From G001797105 sp964528155 (GTDB lineage: Bacteria > Chloroflexota > Anaerolineae > Anaerolineales > E44-bin32): a stretch of DNA of 64,000 bases. Numbering within the stretch: the first letter of the stretch is position 1; each line of letters begins with the position of its first letter. Below the pieces are notes generated by a model. The model did not search any database. It worked only from the letters and a program-made list of their open reading frames with translations, and was not told where the DNA came from. A program made the translations under genes and the position numbers. This document shows positions 62,517 through 64,000 of the stretch, in pieces. The stretch is from the NCBI GenBank assembly GCA_964528155.1, contig CAZGRL010000002.1, positions 1 through 64,000 on the forward strand. The letters run 5' to 3'.

Positions 62517-63373
62517 TCGGGGCGGTCATCTTCCGCCCATCGCCGGCGGATTTCCTGATAGTCCGGTTGACGCTTATCCAGAAAAGACTTCACGCCTTCG
62601 CGCGTCTCAGGACTGGTGTTGTGAATCGACAACCAGTCACGCCCGTGGCCTATCGTCAGGTGCCAGCCAAGGTCACGCCAGAAGTTCAGCTGCTGTTTGG
62701 TGTAACGCGTCTTCTCCGGGAACTTCTCCAGGAGCTTGCCCACCAGTTCGTCGACGGCCTGGTCTAGCTTCTCTCGTGGAACGACGTAGTTGACCAGCCC
62801 CCATTCCAGTGCCTGCTGAGCGGGGATCTCTTCGTTGAGAAACAGTATCTGCCGGGCGCGCCGGTCTCCGACGATCAGCGGCAGGAACTGCGTCGCTCCG
62901 GCCAGGGCCACACTGCCGTGACTCGTGCCGACCTGGCGAATGTAGATGTCGTCGGCCGCCACGGACAGGTCGCAACTCATGTTGAATTCGTTGCCACCGC
63001 CTGCGACGATGCCGTTCAGGCGAGCGACGGTGGGTTTGCCGATGTTGCGCAGCCGCTCATGGCACTCGATGAAATCCCCCATCCACTTCCAGTAGTCACG
63101 AGGGCGCTCGAGGAACTGCTCTTGCTCTTTGAGGTCGGCGCCGGTGCAAAACGCTCGTCCGCCGGCTCCGGTCAGCACGATCACGCCGATGCCGTCGTCC
63201 CAACTGGCATCCTTCAGTGCGCGGTTCATTTCGGTCAGCACATTGTGGTTGACGGCATTGAGTGCTTCCGGACGGTTGATTGTGATCGTCGCCCGGCCGC
63301 CGCCCTTCTCGTACCGGATACAGGTGAAACCGAACTCATTCGGATCCACGCCCTGGTAGATACGCCCCGTCAC
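62429..63373 (-). CDS. Enoyl-CoA hydratase/isomerase family protein
   Basis: 314 residues of the crotonase superfamily. Seen: ITINRPEALNAVNHN near 32, oxyanion-loop GAGGRAFCTGADLKEQ near 70-85, and GGNEFNMSCDLSVAADD near 125. The C-terminal tail of about 30 residues (PEWPGGQLPAPGSFAWGKG...) is read from what is paaC sequence in the other frame and is probably an artefact of the fusion or deletion. CoA-thioester hydration would fit phenylacetate-type degradation. The ATG at 63373 has no clear ribosome site. Confidence 0.86.
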   Translation of the reverse strand: MTGRIYQGVDPNEFGFTCIRYEKGGGRATITINRPEALNAVNHNVLTEMNRALKDASWDDGIGVIVLTGAGGRAFCTGADLKEQEQFLERPRDYWKWMGDFIECHERLRNIGKPTVARLNGIVAGGGNEFNMSCDLSVAADDIYIRQVGTSHGSVALAGATQFLPLIVGDRRARQILFLNEEIPAQQALEWGLVNYVVPREKLDQAVDELVGKLLEKFPEKTRYTKQQLNFWRDLGWHLTIGHGRDWLSIHNTSPETREGVKSFLDKRQPDYQEIRRRWAEDDRPEWPGGQLPAPGSFAWGKGPRKATGVCRLP

Positions 63374-63733
63374 GAGCCGATCCCTCCCCGAGAACGTGTG
63401 TCTCGAGGGTCAACCCCCGATTGCCACACGTCTGACTTATTCTATCCTTTTTCTCCATTTGTTTGGGTTCGGGATCGACAAGGGGGTGATGGCCGGGCCA
63501 GAGCCGCGTTCGACAGGCAGGGCCTGGCTCCACCCGTTGGAAGGCCGACGCCTGGGATAAGAGGCGGCACTTCCCGCGGACAACTCTCGCGGGCTGTCCG
63601 CACACCATCACTCAGATGGAGCCATCCGACCAGGGGGACTGGGAAGATGAATTAGGGAGCGGGCATGCCGAGAACACGCCGGTGTCTCATGGAGCCGAGG
63701 ATTGCCGGCGGCACTCTCGGCCAGAGTAAGGGG
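63374..63733. other. Gene-free stretch between the hydratase gene and cpaF
   Basis: 360 bp separating two same-strand genes. No domain-bearing frame, repeat or convincing hairpin. A weak open frame at 63336-63611 on the minus strand has no recognisable family. A promoter for the hydratase gene is expected here but I could not place it. Confidence 0.35.
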
Positions 63734-64000
63734 TTAGCAACGCTTGGTCGTTGGACGAAGCTGGATGAGGTCCGCCCCGAACAACTCCGGCGGGGCGTGA
63801 TAGCCGACGGCCTTCAGGCGAGGCTCGAACATCGGGCGGATGCCCGTCGGGCTGATGGTGCCGGAACCGTGGCCATTGCCGTTGGAACCGTTCTCGGAGA
63901 TCTTGAAGAGTTCGCTCAGGACAACTGTCTCACCTTCCATCCCGATGACTTCGGTGATGGAGATGACCTTCCGTGAACCCTCGCTGAATCGGGCCTGCTG
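63734..64000 (-). CDS. cpaF: CpaF/TadA-type pilus assembly ATPase, C-terminal fragment
   Basis: The last 88 codons of a Tad secretion ATPase; the start lies beyond the right edge. SRKVISITEVIGMEGETVVLSELF followed by SPTGIRPMFEPRLKAVG is the conserved end of CpaF/TadA (type II secretion ATPase family). It powers assembly of Flp pili, matching the flp gene at 16432. The Gly/Asn/Ser-rich stretch ENGSNGNGHGSG is a local insertion. Unlike usual tad loci, no tadB follows. Confidence 0.9.
   Translation of the reverse strand, partial: QQARFSEGSRKVISITEVIGMEGETVVLSELFKISENGSNGNGHGSGTISPTGIRPMFEPRLKAVGYHAPPELFGADLIQLRPTTKRC

Noticed and set aside
63336..63611. Small gene upstream of the enoyl-CoA hydratase
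   Set aside because: No recognisable domain, no ribosome site and overlap with the hydratase start.

Overview
This looks like a GC-rich chromosomal segment from an uncultured bacterium, most likely a Chloroflexota (Anaerolineae-like) genome bin. The taxonomic call is inference. It rests on a 48-residue Flp prepilin plus the C-terminus of a TadA/CpaF ATPase, two transmembrane Ser/Thr kinases, a class III cyclase-AAA-TPR protein, a squalene-synthase-type enzyme, a geranylgeranyl-reductase-like flavoprotein and many lipoproteins with Thr/Pro-rich linkers. Ten Ns at 54872-54881 show that this is a draft scaffold, so isolated stops and frameshifts may be assembly errors.

Layout. 0-11 kb (all minus strand): an Lrp/AsnC regulator with a clear promoter and palindromic operator candidate, a PotABCD-type polyamine ABC importer, two aldehyde dehydrogenases, a lysine-6-dehydrogenase/saccharopine-dehydrogenase-like enzyme and a class III aminotransferase. 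Together they look like a pathway for uptake and oxidation of an amine or amino acid. The dehydrogenase/ALDH pair is bracketed by inverted copies of a compound 7-bp-periodic repeat. 11-16.6 kb: a DUF4173 membrane protein, a phosphodiester glycosidase with an SH3 domain, DUF192, small membrane proteins and the Flp pilin. 16.7-22.2 kb: a natural GlyA-GcvT fusion of about 1,040 residues, an M1 peptidase lipoprotein and tRNA-Val(UAC). 22.3-31.4 kb (plus strand): RpiR regulator, methyltransferase, FAH-family hydrolase, dCTP deaminase, HEAT-like protein, MoxR ATPase plus VWA protein, receiver-like/DUF309 fusion, ABM monooxygenase and iron-type alcohol dehydrogenase.

31.4-39.5 kb (minus strand): a sarcosine-oxidase-like gene with one in-frame TGA, a glycosyltransferase, a frameshifted CoA-binding protein, a cNMP-binding histidine kinase and a cyclase/AAA/TPR signalling protein split by one in-frame TGA. 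The last two suggest a cyclic-nucleotide signalling module. 40-49.5 kb: M48 and M29 peptidases, a Ser/Thr kinase, a geranylgeranyl-reductase-like enzyme, an XRE-cupin regulator with a NifX-like protein, a secreted MBL hydrolase and a lipoprotein. 50-57.1 kb: a complete AapJQMP amino-acid importer, a scaffold gap flanked by a perfect inverted repeat, an M42 peptidase and AzlCD, together an amino acid and peptide transport block. 57.1-64 kb: squalene synthase family enzyme, CDF metal transporter, a second Ser/Thr kinase, an EthD protein, PaaD, a truncated PaaC, an enoyl-CoA hydratase and the partial CpaF.

The strongest candidates for something undescribed are the inverted heptad-repeat element around the 1.6-4.3 kb gene pair, the GlyA-GcvT fusion with its degenerate central GcvT-like domain, and the adjacent cyclase and cNMP-sensing kinase.
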